From JADLGH01 sp964586675 (GTDB lineage Bacteria; Desulfobacterota_D; UBA1144; Nemesobacterales; UBA2774), in contig CAZPHQ010000010.1 in the NCBI GenBank assembly GCA_964586675.1, forward strand, positions 1 to 64,000: a stretch of 64,000 nucleotides of DNA, written 5' to 3'. The notes below the pieces were generated by a model. The model was not told where the DNA came from, made no database searches, and saw only the letters and a list, made by a program, of their open reading frames with translations. Shown piece by piece: positions 42,600 through 51,610 of this stretch; the first letter of the stretch is position 1; the number at the start of each line of letters is the position of its first letter. The position numbers and the translations under genes are program-made.

Positions 42600-43367
42600 T
42601 CAGTTACAGACCGTATTCAGATACCTGGTGGAATTTATCCCGAACTCCGAGTTCGGAGACAATTCGACGACTTTCGCGAACGAAGCGCAGGCACCCGGCG
42701 TGTTGTTCACTTTCATATAAGCGAGCCCGAGGTTATAATGCGCTTCCTCGTAGGCTGCATAGCCGGCGATAGCCAGCTCGAACTCGGTCGCCGCTTGCGC
42801 GTAATTTCCGGTAGCCATGTAGAGCTTTCCGACTTCGTTCCGTGCATAAACGAACGACGGGTTCATCTCGAGCGCCTTCTCGTAATACTCCCTCGCCTTC
42901 ACCATATCGCCCAGGCTGAAATACGCGATGCCGATGTTCGTGTAGGCGTTGGCCCTGGCGTCGTAAGCCGGGTCGGCGACGACGGCCTCGCACTCCGAAA
43001 TGGCCTCCTGGTATTTCTTTTCGACGAGATAAAGCCCGCAGAGGTTAAACCGCGCGGCAGTGTAAGAGGGATTTATCCCGAGCGCCTTCCTGTAACCGTC
43101 CTCGGCGAGGGGGTAATCCTTCAGCTTGAAATATATGGCGCCCTTGATGAGATATATCTCGGCGTCCTGGTCGTTCATCTTCTGCGCTTCCTCTATCTCG
43201 GTAAGCGCCTGTTTGAAGTTGCCGCGCCTGAAAGAGGCAATGGCGAGGGCCTTCTGGTTCTCGTAGTTCTGCCGGGCATCCTCTGGGGTCTCGGTTTTCT
43301 TGTTCCCGCCGCCGCATGACGCCGCCAGCAAAGACAAGATAAGAAAAAGGAAGAGAAAGTTTTTCAT
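42600..43367 (-). CDS. TPR-repeat lipoprotein
   Basis: 255 residues. The lipoprotein signal MKNFLFLFLILSLLAASC has its lipobox Cys at about 18. Then five or six TPR units follow (ALAIASFRRGNFKQALTEIEEAQKMND, AEIYLIKGAIYFKLKDYPLAEDGYRKALGINPS, ANAYTNIGIAYFSLGDMVKAREYYEKALEMNPS and so on) and a closing Cys (LNTVCN). Layout like PilF/PilW pilotins or other envelope scaffold lipoproteins, but no pilus genes are near, so the partner is unknown. Confidence 0.92.
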   Translation of the reverse strand: MKNFLFLFLILSLLAASCGGGNKKTETPEDARQNYENQKALAIASFRRGNFKQALTEIEEAQKMNDQDAEIYLIKGAIYFKLKDYPLAEDGYRKALGINPSYTAARFNLCGLYLVEKKYQEAISECEAVVADPAYDARANAYTNIGIAYFSLGDMVKAREYYEKALEMNPSFVYARNEVGKLYMATGNYAQAATEFELAIAGYAAYEEAHYNLGLAYMKVNNTPGACASFAKVVELSPNSEFGINSTRYLNTVCN

Positions 43368-43513
43368 AAGCGCCGCAGGTATATACCATAGCCTGAACAG
43401 GCACAGGAATTCAAGAGGGCACCTTCACTTTAACCCGGCGCCAGGCTATTTTACCCCGTGAGCCGCCCTTTCCGACGCCGGGCCCATAGAGGCCCTCGGC
43501 CGGGCACGACGCC

Positions 43514-44416
43514 TCAGTCGAGCTTAGAAAGCTGGAGGAACGCCGTGAACCTCATGTCTATCTCCGCCTTTTTCAGCTGCGCGGTCCTCCGCACGCTGAA
43601 GTTCTCGACGGCGAACGACGCGATCACGCTCCCGTATACGACAGCCGTCTTGAGGGCGGCCTGGTCGACTGTCTCGTGGGCCGAAAGGAATCCCATGAAC
43701 CCCCCGGCGAAGGAGTCTCCCGCCCCCGTCGGGTCTATAACGTCTTCGAGCGGATAGCTCGGGGCCCAGAATATCCCCTCCCTCGAAAACATCAGCGCGC
43801 CGTACTCGCCGCGCTTCACTATCAGCACCTTCGGGCCGAGATCGAGAATGTACCGCGCGGCCTGGGTAATGCTCGCCTTCCCCGCGAGTATCCTCGATTC
43901 GGAGTCGTTAAGCATCAGGAGGTCGACATGCTTTATAACCTCCTTTAGCTCCTCCGGCTTGTTCTCTATCCAGTAGTTCATCGTGTCGCAGGCGACGAGC
44001 TTCGGCTTCTTCACCTGTTTTAAAACCCTCAGCTGAAGCTCCGGGTCGATGTTGGCCAGGAACACGAACTCCGTGTCCCGGTATTCTTCAGGGATAACGG
44101 GATTGAAATCCTGGAACACGTTCAGATACGTCCCGAGCGTCTCCGGGTCGCCGAGGTCGTAACCGTACCGGCCTTCCCACTTGAACGTCTCCCCGCTCTC
44201 CCTCGTCACGCCCTTCAGATCGATCCCTTTCGACCTGAATAGCTCGAGGTGCTCCTCCGGGAAATCCCAGCCGACGACTGCGACTATACAGACGTCCGTA
44301 AACATGCTCGCCGCGAGGGAGAAATAGGACGCCGAGCCCCCGAGAACGTTTTCTTCTTTTCCGAAAGGCGTCTCCACGGTGTCGAGAGCCATCGATCCGA
44401 CAACTAGCAGCTTCAT
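43514..44416 (-). CDS. PfkB family sugar or nucleoside kinase
   Basis: 300 residues. LGGSASYFSLAASMF (26-40) and the C-terminal DPTGAGDSFAGGFMGFL (catalytic Asp in GAGD) are the two PfkB signatures. NDSESRILAG and LIVKRGEYGAL are ATP-site elements. Its start overlaps the stop of the MTA phosphorylase gene (ATGA), so it likely acts on a product of that pathway, for example adenosine or a ribose derivative. Substrate is inference. Confidence 0.94.
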   Translation of the reverse strand: MKLLVVGSMALDTVETPFGKEENVLGGSASYFSLAASMFTDVCIVAVVGWDFPEEHLELFRSKGIDLKGVTRESGETFKWEGRYGYDLGDPETLGTYLNVFQDFNPVIPEEYRDTEFVFLANIDPELQLRVLKQVKKPKLVACDTMNYWIENKPEELKEVIKHVDLLMLNDSESRILAGKASITQAARYILDLGPKVLIVKRGEYGALMFSREGIFWAPSYPLEDVIDPTGAGDSFAGGFMGFLSAHETVDQAALKTAVVYGSVIASFAVENFSVRRTAQLKKAEIDMRFTAFLQLSKLD

Positions 44417-45270
44417 TGTACGTACCTCTTTATGATTAGTCCGAGTCTTTCCCTTGCCTCCGGCGAAATCGCGTCAGGCGAGGTTATGATAGCGTTTTCG
44501 AGTGAGCGTGAGCAGATGCAGTCCCTTGTTTCGGATATGGCGGTAACGACGCTCGCGACAACCCTTTTCGCGAGCTCGACGTTCCGGTTTACGGTTGCGA
44601 TGATGTCGTCTACGGTGACGTCTCCGTGCCCTTCGTGCCAGCAGTCGTAATCCGTCGAGAGGGCGAGCGTAGCATAACAAATCTCCGCCTCCCGCGCAAG
44701 CTTTGCCTCGGGCATGTTGGTCATGCCTATGATGTCGACTCCCCACTTCCTGTAGATCTCGCTCTCCGCGCGCGACGAGAACTGCGGCCCCTCCATGCAG
44801 ATGTAGGTCGCCCCGGTATGCACGACGGCCCCCTCCCCTTTGGCCGACTCGGCGAGCGCGCCGGAAAGCACCGGGCATACAGGGTCTGCCATAGACACGT
44901 GCGCCGCCACACCGCCGCCGAAAAAGGTCGACGCGCGCGACTTCGTATGGTCGTAGAACTGAGACGGCACGACGACGTGCCCCGGCTCTATTTCTTCCTT
45001 CATGCTCCCGACGGCGCTCACGGACACGATCCACTCGACGCCGAGCTTCTTCATGGCGTATATGTTCGCCCTGTAATTTATATCCGACGGCAGGAGCGTA
45101 TGCCCCCTTCCGTGACGCGGGAGGAACACGAGCCTCGCGCCGGAAAGCTCGCCGATAGTAAATTCGTCAGACGGTTTTCCCCACGGCGTATCGACAGCCG
45201 TTCTCTCGATGTCAGTGAGTCCTTCTATCGCGTAAAGCCCGCTCCCGCCTATTATTCCTATTGTTTTCAT
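44413..45270 (-). CDS. mtnP: S-methyl-5'-thioadenosine phosphorylase
   Basis: 285 residues. IGIIGGSGLYAIEGL, FLPRHGRGHTLLPSDINYRANIYA, SVSAVGSMKEEIEPGHVVVPSQFYD and TNMPEAKLAREAEICYATLALSTDYDCWH are MTAP/PNP-family signatures; the last is typical of MTA phosphorylase. It phosphorolyses methylthioadenosine to adenine and methylthioribose-1-phosphate in polyamine and methionine salvage. Coupled to the downstream PfkB kinase gene. Confidence 0.95.
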   Translation of the reverse strand: MKTIGIIGGSGLYAIEGLTDIERTAVDTPWGKPSDEFTIGELSGARLVFLPRHGRGHTLLPSDINYRANIYAMKKLGVEWIVSVSAVGSMKEEIEPGHVVVPSQFYDHTKSRASTFFGGGVAAHVSMADPVCPVLSGALAESAKGEGAVVHTGATYICMEGPQFSSRAESEIYRKWGVDIIGMTNMPEAKLAREAEICYATLALSTDYDCWHEGHGDVTVDDIIATVNRNVELAKRVVASVVTAISETRDCICSRSLENAIITSPDAISPEARERLGLIIKRYVQ

Positions 45271-45358
45271 GTCTTTTACAATCTCCGGTAAGCCCTTTTG
45301 AAAGCGAGATAATATAACTGAACTGTATCCGATTAAGAAAGCTGCCTGGTTAATAGAA

Positions 45359-46321
45359 CTACTTGGGCGGCATGTCCAGGCTCCGCCCGAGCCCGGCCGA
45401 AAGGGCGGCCTTGTAGACGTGCTCGGCGACGGCCAGGTCTTCTATGGCGATGCCTACGGACTTAAAGAGGGTTATGTCTTCCCCGGAGATCCTTCCCGCG
45501 GCCTTTCCGGCGACGATCTCCCCGAGCTCGACGAGGTTCCGCCACTGAATCCGGCCCTTCTCAACGAGCGGCAGAAGCTCCCCCGCCTCGATCTTCGACT
45601 GCTCCCGCGATTCGACGGCTATGACTCGCGCGCTCAAGACAGCCCTCTCGTCTATCTCCCGCTTGAAGAGAAAGTTCCCCCCGATGGCGTTCACGTGCGT
45701 CCCCTTTTCGAGCCACGCCCCCTGGAGCACAGGCTCGAACGCGGTCGTGGAGGTTATGACGCAGTCGACGCCCGAGACAGCCTCCCGCGGATTTTCCACG
45801 GGTGATACAGGGACGCTGAGCGTGTCTTCCATGTCCCGGGAAAATGCTTTCCTCTTTTCCACGTTCCGGCTGTAGACGAATACTCGCTTGACGCCCCTCA
45901 CGGCGGCCACCCCCATGAGCTGCCCCTTTGCCTGGAACCCCGAGCCGATTATGCCGACGTTCGAGACGTCTCCCCGCGCCATGTATTTGGTCGCGACGCC
46001 CGTCGCGGCCCCGGTCCTCATCAGGCCGAGGTAATTGGCGTCGATTATGGAGAGGAGCTTTCCCGTTTTAATGTCGTGAAGGAATACGCGGAACTTCGCC
46101 CCCTCGCCCGACGTCGTATACGCCTTGTAACCCATGACGCCCAGATAGGGGAGAGCGCCGGCGAGAAAGTGCAGCATGGCCGAGGGCGTTCTCACCCTCT
46201 GCCTCGGATGGTTGATGGCGCCGCCGAGCCCGTCCTGCCTGAACATTTCTTCCAGCACGCGGACGGCGTCCGGCATCTTAAGGACCTGCTTCACGTCGTC
46301 TTCGCTCAGGAAAAGCACCAT
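45359..46321 (-). CDS. Ornithine cyclodeaminase / mu-crystallin family protein
   Basis: 320 residues. MGYKAYTTSGEGAKFRVFLHDIKTGKLLSIIDANYLGLMRTGAATGVATKYMAR contains the family Lys and Arg; VGIIGSGFQAKGQLMGV is the NAD(P)-binding loop and THVNAIGGN a substrate loop. The family includes ornithine cyclodeaminase, archaeal alanine dehydrogenase and ketimine reductases, and these cannot be separated by eye. Weak ribosome-binding site. Stands alone, same strand as mtnP. Confidence 0.93.
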   Translation of the reverse strand: MVLFLSEDDVKQVLKMPDAVRVLEEMFRQDGLGGAINHPRQRVRTPSAMLHFLAGALPYLGVMGYKAYTTSGEGAKFRVFLHDIKTGKLLSIIDANYLGLMRTGAATGVATKYMARGDVSNVGIIGSGFQAKGQLMGVAAVRGVKRVFVYSRNVEKRKAFSRDMEDTLSVPVSPVENPREAVSGVDCVITSTTAFEPVLQGAWLEKGTHVNAIGGNFLFKREIDERAVLSARVIAVESREQSKIEAGELLPLVEKGRIQWRNLVELGEIVAGKAAGRISGEDITLFKSVGIAIEDLAVAEHVYKAALSAGLGRSLDMPPK

Positions 46322-46481
46322 GGAGCACCCGCCGTAAACCGCTTGAATCCTAATTCTAACACCGTAAACGTTTTAAAGAAACCGGTCCCGCCCGCCGCTG
46401 TGCACCCATTCACTGTCCGCTCCCCAGGATTGATTTCAAGTCCGGCGCAGGTAAGCTTGAATCGGCCCCCGAGATACAGGC

Positions 46482-47879
46482 ATGAGTTCCGATCAAAACG
46501 AACGGATGAAAAGCGATCTTGGTCCCGGGTCCCATGCGGTCACATTCCGGGAGGCCTTTCTGGTATGGGTGAGGGTAGCGCTCCTCAGCTTCGGCGGCCC
46601 TGCAGGGCAGATAGCAGTCATGCACCGCATCCTCGTCGAGGAGAAGCGTTGGATAAGCGAGAGCCGCTTCCTCCACGCGCTGAATTACTGCATGCTCCTC
46701 CCCGGTCCCGAGGCCCAGCAGCTCGCGACCTATGTCGGCTGGCTCCTCCATAAAACGAAGGGCGGCCTCACGGCGGGCATACTGTTCGTCCTCCCGGGAT
46801 TCATATCCATACTCGTTCTCAGCATTCTCTACGCCTCCTATAGTCAATCGACCTTCGTCGAGGCGCTTTTCTTCGGCATTAAGCCCGCTGTCATGGCCGT
46901 CGTCGTCGAGGCGGTTATACGCATAGGAAAGCGCGCTCTCAGGAACAACGTAATGGTCCTTCTCGCGGCTGCCGCATTCGTCGCGATATTCTTCTTCAGA
47001 GTCCCTTTTCCACTCATAATCCTGTGCGCGGGTCTTATCGGCTTCATTGGCGGGCGGCTGGGGAAGGACGGGATTTTCAACATCGTAAAAGAGGAGCCCG
47101 AAGACGCCGCGAACGGGAACGGATTCGTGATCACGACAGCGGTCGCAAGCCACACGCCGCCGTCGACCGCGCGCGCTGTGAAGCTTATCGCGATAATGTC
47201 TCTCCTGTGGTTCGGCCCCATTGTTATACTTGCGGCAGTCTTGGGCAGGCACAGCGTCTTCGTCGAGGAAGGGCTCTTTTTCAGCAAGGTTGCGGTCGTA
47301 ACCTTCGGCGGCGCTTATGCCGTCCTCGCGTATATCACCCAGCAGGCGGTCAGCACATACGGCTGGCTCAACCCGGGCGAGATGTTAGACGGCCTCGGCA
47401 TGGCCGAGACGACGCCCGGCCCGCTGATACAGGTCGTCCAGTTCGTCGGATTCCTCGGGGCCTACAGGAACCCGGGGCCTTTCGACCCCCTGACTGCCGG
47501 TATCATGGGCTCGGTAATAACGACCTGGGTAACGTTCGTGCCCTGCTTCCTCTGGATATTCCTCGGCGCCCCGTACATCGAAAAGCTCCGGGGAAACAAG
47601 GCCCTAGGGAGCGCGCTGTCAGTCATCACGGCGGCGGTCGTCGGGGTCATACTCAACCTCGCCGTCTGGTTCACGATTCACACGATGTTCGGCGAGGTGA
47701 GCGACGTGCGGACTTTGGGAATGACGCTCCACGTCCCCGTGTGGGAGACGGTAAACATCGCATCCGTCGCGATAGGCGCATGCGCCTTCGCCCTCATATT
47801 CCTCTTCCGCCTAGGCATGATCCCGACGCTCGCGATATGCGCCGCTCTCGGGCTGGCTTACCACTATCTGGTTATTTAA
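46482..47879 (+). CDS. chrA: Chromate transporter, long-chain two-domain ChrA
   Basis: 465 residues with two homologous CHR domains. N-terminal FREAFLVWVRVALLSFGGPAGQIAVMHRILVEEKRWI ... LLPGPEAQQLATYVGW carries the GGPAGQ and PGPEAQQ motifs; the second half repeats them as VTFGGAYAVLAYITQQAV ... ETTPGPLIQVVQFVGF. About ten membrane helices. Family members export chromate at the inner membrane. A linker of about 40 polar residues lies between domains (near 195-230). Divergent from the ornithine cyclodeaminase-like gene. Confidence 0.96.
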   Translation: MSSDQNERMKSDLGPGSHAVTFREAFLVWVRVALLSFGGPAGQIAVMHRILVEEKRWISESRFLHALNYCMLLPGPEAQQLATYVGWLLHKTKGGLTAGILFVLPGFISILVLSILYASYSQSTFVEALFFGIKPAVMAVVVEAVIRIGKRALRNNVMVLLAAAAFVAIFFFRVPFPLIILCAGLIGFIGGRLGKDGIFNIVKEEPEDAANGNGFVITTAVASHTPPSTARAVKLIAIMSLLWFGPIVILAAVLGRHSVFVEEGLFFSKVAVVTFGGAYAVLAYITQQAVSTYGWLNPGEMLDGLGMAETTPGPLIQVVQFVGFLGAYRNPGPFDPLTAGIMGSVITTWVTFVPCFLWIFLGAPYIEKLRGNKALGSALSVITAAVVGVILNLAVWFTIHTMFGEVSDVRTLGMTLHVPVWETVNIASVAIGACAFALIFLFRLGMIPTLAICAALGLAYHYLVI

Positions 47880-47912
47880 ATCGATGGCCGATAGAGTTCC
47901 GGGAGCGCTTTA

Positions 47913-48560
47913 CTACGCCGGCTCCAGTGCGAATATGACGCGCGTCTGCTCGCCGTATGGGAGAGTGAAGCGCTCCTTCCCAGTGAGTTTATAGCGGCGG
48001 TGCACTTCCTCGCCGGCCTCCTCCCATTCCTCCTCGCCCCTCCTCCCCCGCATGAGGATAATGCTCCCGCCCGGGCTGAGGTAAGGCTCGCTCAGCGCGA
48101 GGACCTCTTTCACACCGCTCACCGCCCTCGAGATCACGCGCGGGAACGACCCGCGCTCGACGCCGTTAGCCTCGTCCTCCGCCCTCCCCCACACAGCCCT
48201 TATGCCCGTAAGCCCGAGCTCCCTTATCACCTCGTTCATGAACACCGTCTTCTTGTGCGCGGATTCAATGAGAGTGACTTCCAGCTCCGGTATCGCGATC
48301 TTGAGCGGTATGCCCGGGAACCCCGCCCCCGAGCCTATGTCGAGAAGTTTATCCGCACCCCGGGCAAACCTCGCCGCCGAGAGCGAGTCCAGGAAATGGC
48401 TCACGGCTATCTCGCCGTCGTCCTTGAGCGCGGTAAGGTTTATATGCGTATTCCAGGACTTCAGTATTTCGAGGTAGCGGACAAACTTTCCGGTATCCCG
48501 CGCCGAAAGGCTAACGCCGAACCCGGAGGCCCCCTCCCGCAGCATCCCTTCTATGCTCAT
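47913..48560 (-). CDS. rsmG: 16S rRNA (guanine527-N7)-methyltransferase
   Basis: 215 residues. KSWNTHINLTALKDDGEIAVSHFLDSLSAARF, then LLDIGSGAGFPGIPLKIAIPELEVTLIESAHKKTVFMNEVIRELGL holds the AdoMet-binding loop (DIGSGAGFPG), and VISRAVSGVKEVLALSEPYLSPGG follows; all RsmG/GidB signatures. Its ATG overlaps the stop of the nuclease gene (ATGA), so the two are coupled. Confidence 0.96.
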   Translation of the reverse strand: MSIEGMLREGASGFGVSLSARDTGKFVRYLEILKSWNTHINLTALKDDGEIAVSHFLDSLSAARFARGADKLLDIGSGAGFPGIPLKIAIPELEVTLIESAHKKTVFMNEVIRELGLTGIRAVWGRAEDEANGVERGSFPRVISRAVSGVKEVLALSEPYLSPGGSIILMRGRRGEEEWEEAGEEVHRRYKLTGKERFTLPYGEQTRVIFALEPA

Positions 48561-49366
48561 CCGGCGCTCCTTATCAGCATCGGGTGGTCGACGACTATGC
48601 CGGGCACGCCCTTTCGCATTTTGACCCTGCCCGTAACCTCTATCTCCTCCCCTTCGTAATCGGCCGCCGGGTCTATGCCGAAGAACTCGAAATTCCCGTA
48701 GTCACCCGGAAATATGACGACCTCGAGCTTGTCTTCGAGGCTGAGGACGAGAACTTTCTTCGATTTCCTTACGTCCGTAACCTTCCCCCGCACCACCACA
48801 CGCTTGCCCTCATACTGACCCGCCTTTGAGAGGTCTATCATGAAATCCTCATTACCCCGGGGCGGCCTGAGCGTGTCGAGCTCCCCCCAGATACCTCTCC
48901 TTTTCTCCATTGCCTCTGCGGCTGCTTCCATCAACCGGTTCTCGTGCTTCCTGTTGGGTTCTATAATGAGCGGCGACGCGAGTCCCTGCCTCACCATCTC
49001 TTCACTGACGAAAACGTCGCCCGCGTAAACGTAGGCGAGCGTCCTACCGTAAACGTCGTACTTCTCCTCGTCGAACTCCAGCCTCACATTCTTCCCTCCG
49101 ACGAGCTTCCTGTTAAGCTCCCTCGCCTCCGCCGCCAGCGGGTCTCCCGGCGAATCCGGCCACGCAAGCTCCGGCGTGTTTATGCCGAGGTATCTCACAG
49201 TGCTCCTTCCGCCGTCGTCTATCACTATAGTGTCCCCGTCGACGACCTCGACGACCCTCGCCGTCGACGAGTCCGGCCGCTCCCCTGTCCGCTCGTTGTA
49301 AAAATGAAAAACGGCGGCGAGGACTATGAAAACTAGTATGAGTAGAGTGTTTCTTCCGGGCTTCAA
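48557..49366 (-). CDS. Membrane-anchored thermonuclease (SNase) with C-terminal OB-like domain
   Basis: 269 residues from a TTG at 49366. N-terminal anchor NTLLILVFIVLAAVFHFY, then an SNase domain: VVEVVDGDTIVIDDGGRSTVRYLGINTPE and FDEEKYDVYGRTLAYVYAGD with the Arg, Glu and Arg active-site pattern. Residues about 190-265 (GQYEGKRVVVRGKVTDVRKSKKVLVLSLEDKLEVVIFPGD ... GEEIEVTGRVKMRKGVPGIVV) form an OB-fold, as in nucleic-acid-binding extensions. A longer frame from an ATG at 49480 would add an Arg-rich tail read out of frame from the TrmI gene; the TTG with GGGAG upstream looks more natural. Acts outside the cytoplasm on nucleic acid, by inference. Confidence 0.87.
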   Translation of the reverse strand: MKPGRNTLLILVFIVLAAVFHFYNERTGERPDSSTARVVEVVDGDTIVIDDGGRSTVRYLGINTPELAWPDSPGDPLAAEARELNRKLVGGKNVRLEFDEEKYDVYGRTLAYVYAGDVFVSEEMVRQGLASPLIIEPNRKHENRLMEAAAEAMEKRRGIWGELDTLRPPRGNEDFMIDLSKAGQYEGKRVVVRGKVTDVRKSKKVLVLSLEDKLEVVIFPGDYGNFEFFGIDPAADYEGEEIEVTGRVKMRKGVPGIVVDHPMLIRSAG

Positions 49367-49400
49367 AAGATATGCGCGCTCCCGATTTTCTCCGGCTATC

Positions 49401-50276
49401 CTATTCCGCCCCGGGCGTCCCCGGTTCCTCCGCTTTGTCCTCCGGTTCCTCTTCCGCGCCGTCCGGCTCGGCGGCTTCATCCCCCGGTTCCGACGCGGCG
49501 GAGCCGGTTTTCACGAGGGCCTTCCTGCCGAACGTGAGAAACCCGGTATGGCTCACCATCCTTTCCTCGGGCCTCGTCTTGCCGTAGGCGACCCGAATAT
49601 TTCTGACGAGCACTTCGACAGTCTCGAGGAAAACGAACCCGTGCGATTCCAGAACGCCGGAGGCTTTTTCCACCTGGTTGAACGTCGGCGAAAGGCTCGC
49701 TATCCGCCCCCCGCCCCGTAGCGCCCGCGCCGCGGCCGCTATGCCGTCCCACGGCGACGGCAGGTCGAGCACGACGACGTCGACACCGGTCTCATCGAAC
49801 CCGTCGCCGGCTTCCCTCAGCTTGAATTCGACGGTATCCCCGTACCCCGCCGCCTCGACATTCCTCCTCGCGTTTTCGAGGAACCTCTCGCTCCTGTCGT
49901 AGGTATAAACCTTCCCCCCCGGCGCGGCGGCGTTTGCGAGCGCTATAGTGAGCGAGCCCGAGCCCGCTCCGCATTCGACTATGCGCATGCCCGACTTTAT
50001 TCCCGTATTCATGATTATTATCGCGGCGTCCTTGGGGTAGATGATCTGCGTGAACCGCTTCACCTTCATCATGCGGTCTTCGAGCGTCGGCTCCAGGACC
50101 AGGAAGGGATGCTTGAGGCTGGAATATATCGCGCTCCCGTATTCGAGCCCTATGGCGTCTCCGAGAGAAAGCTCGCCCAGGTGTGTGCTCATCCTTTTCC
50201 CCTCGCCGACCGTGACGAGATAGGTCTTCTTGTCCGGGGTGTAAATAAGGACGGTATCTCCGCTTCTTATATTCAT
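49401..50276 (-). CDS. tRNA (adenine58-N1)-methyltransferase, TrmI family
   Basis: 291 residues. An N-terminal small domain (GDTVLIYTPDKKTYLVTVGEG, THLGELSLGDAIG, FLVLEPTLEDRMMKVKRFTQIIYPKDAAIIIM) precedes the AdoMet-binding IVECGAGSGSLTIALANA. DLPSPW is the active-site motif of TrmI. The last 35 or so residues are a Glu/Pro/Ala-rich, disordered acidic tail, longer than usual. The family makes m1A58 in the T-loop of tRNAs. The gene end lies 34 bases before the nuclease start, or overlaps it if the longer nuclease start is used. Confidence 0.94.
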   Translation of the reverse strand: MNIRSGDTVLIYTPDKKTYLVTVGEGKRMSTHLGELSLGDAIGLEYGSAIYSSLKHPFLVLEPTLEDRMMKVKRFTQIIYPKDAAIIIMNTGIKSGMRIVECGAGSGSLTIALANAAAPGGKVYTYDRSERFLENARRNVEAAGYGDTVEFKLREAGDGFDETGVDVVVLDLPSPWDGIAAAARALRGGGRIASLSPTFNQVEKASGVLESHGFVFLETVEVLVRNIRVAYGKTRPEERMVSHTGFLTFGRKALVKTGSAASEPGDEAAEPDGAEEEPEDKAEEPGTPGAE

Positions 50277-50310
50277 TCCAGCGCTAGACTAATTAAAAAA
50301 GGCCGCCATT

Positions 50311-51468
50311 TCAAGAACGTCTCCCGGGCCGTGTGAAAAGGAAGAGCAGAAACCCCGCGAAAACGAGCGCAGCCGCCGAGATATACATCCCCTCGTAACC
50401 GAAATCCCTCGCCGCCACGCCCAGCGGGAAGGCGAGAAAGTTTATCCCGATGCTGTAGCTCGCGTTAAACGCCCCCATCGCTTTCCCCCTCTCATCAGCC
50501 TTCGCGTTGTCTATGACGAGCGCGCTCAGGGTCGGATAGAGAAAGCCGTATCCGAAGCTGAAGAAGAATGAAATTGCGACAGCCGTGAGCGTCGAATGGA
50601 CGAGCGGCATCGCCGCGAGCGATAGCGACATGACGAGCATCGACGGCAGTGCTATCGTCATCCTCCCCCACATGTCGGCCACCCGTCCGCCGATAATCCT
50701 GACCGCGACGACTGTAACCGTGTACGTGAGAAAGAAGTAATAGGCGTTAAGCCCCTTCGACGTAAAGTACGGCGCGACAAAGTTCAGCACAGCGCCGAGC
50801 CCGCCCGCGAGTATGACGTTCGCCGAGAGTATCGTGACATATCCCCGCGACAAAACGAGCCTGAAGAACCCGAATCCGAGCCGTTCTTCGGAGCGCGCGA
50901 AGCGCCCGTCCTTCGCGAAGAGGCTCAGCATGAGCGAGCCGAGGCTGAAGAACGAGACGGAGAGGAAAAAGACCTTGAACCCGGCAAGCCCTATGAGGAA
51001 CTCGCCGAGAGACGGCCCTATCGCGTACGAAGCAATCGTGAACGCACTGAATATGCCGAGCCCCTCGGCCCTCCTTTCGGGCGGTATGTAATCGGCGACG
51101 AACGTCCCCGCCGCCGTGAACGAAAACGCGAACGATACTCCCTGGAGAAGCCTGAGGGCGTAAATGAGCGGGGATATTTCCGAGACTAGGAGATACGAAA
51201 GTGACGCGGCGAACATGAGCGCGTAGCCGACGATGAGAAAACGCCGCCTGCCGTACCTGTCCACGAGAAAGGCCACGAACGGTATCGCACCGAGAGACGT
51301 GATGCCGAACGTGCCCATAACGAACCCTATGTCGGCCCCGTTCCCGCCGAGACTCTTGATGTAGAGAGGCAGGAGAAAGAACGACGAGAAATTGCAGAAG
51401 AAAAGGAAGTTCGCGAGCGTTACGAGGGTGAAGTTCTGAAACGCCGGTCGGGAGAATCCCTTCAGCAT
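50311..51468 (-). CDS. MFS transporter
   Basis: 385 residues with 12 predicted membrane helices. The motif A-like loop between helices 2 and 3 reads FLVDRYGRRRFLIVGY (D-R-x-G-R-R), and a related GGRVADMWGRMT follows helix 8. YALRLLQGVSFAFSFTAAGTFVADYIPPERRAEGLG is the helix 4-5 region of drug or sugar proton-driven antiporters. Substrate unknown. The ATG at 51468 with GGGAGG upstream is chosen over a far-upstream start at 51531. Confidence 0.94.
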   Translation of the reverse strand: MLKGFSRPAFQNFTLVTLANFLFFCNFSSFFLLPLYIKSLGGNGADIGFVMGTFGITSLGAIPFVAFLVDRYGRRRFLIVGYALMFAASLSYLLVSEISPLIYALRLLQGVSFAFSFTAAGTFVADYIPPERRAEGLGIFSAFTIASYAIGPSLGEFLIGLAGFKVFFLSVSFFSLGSLMLSLFAKDGRFARSEERLGFGFFRLVLSRGYVTILSANVILAGGLGAVLNFVAPYFTSKGLNAYYFFLTYTVTVVAVRIIGGRVADMWGRMTIALPSMLVMSLSLAAMPLVHSTLTAVAISFFFSFGYGFLYPTLSALVIDNAKADERGKAMGAFNASYSIGINFLAFPLGVAARDFGYEGMYISAAALVFAGFLLFLFTRPGRRS

Positions 51469-51610
51469 CCCTGCCTCCCCCCGGCCGCCCTTTCCGCCTC
51501 GCTCGAAGCCATGGGGTAAATATCTTATCATCCCCGCGCCGTACCGCCAGAGCCGCGCCTCTCCTGTCTAAATTCCCGCCGCTCGACTATAATTAGGGAA
51601 GAGACCCCTC

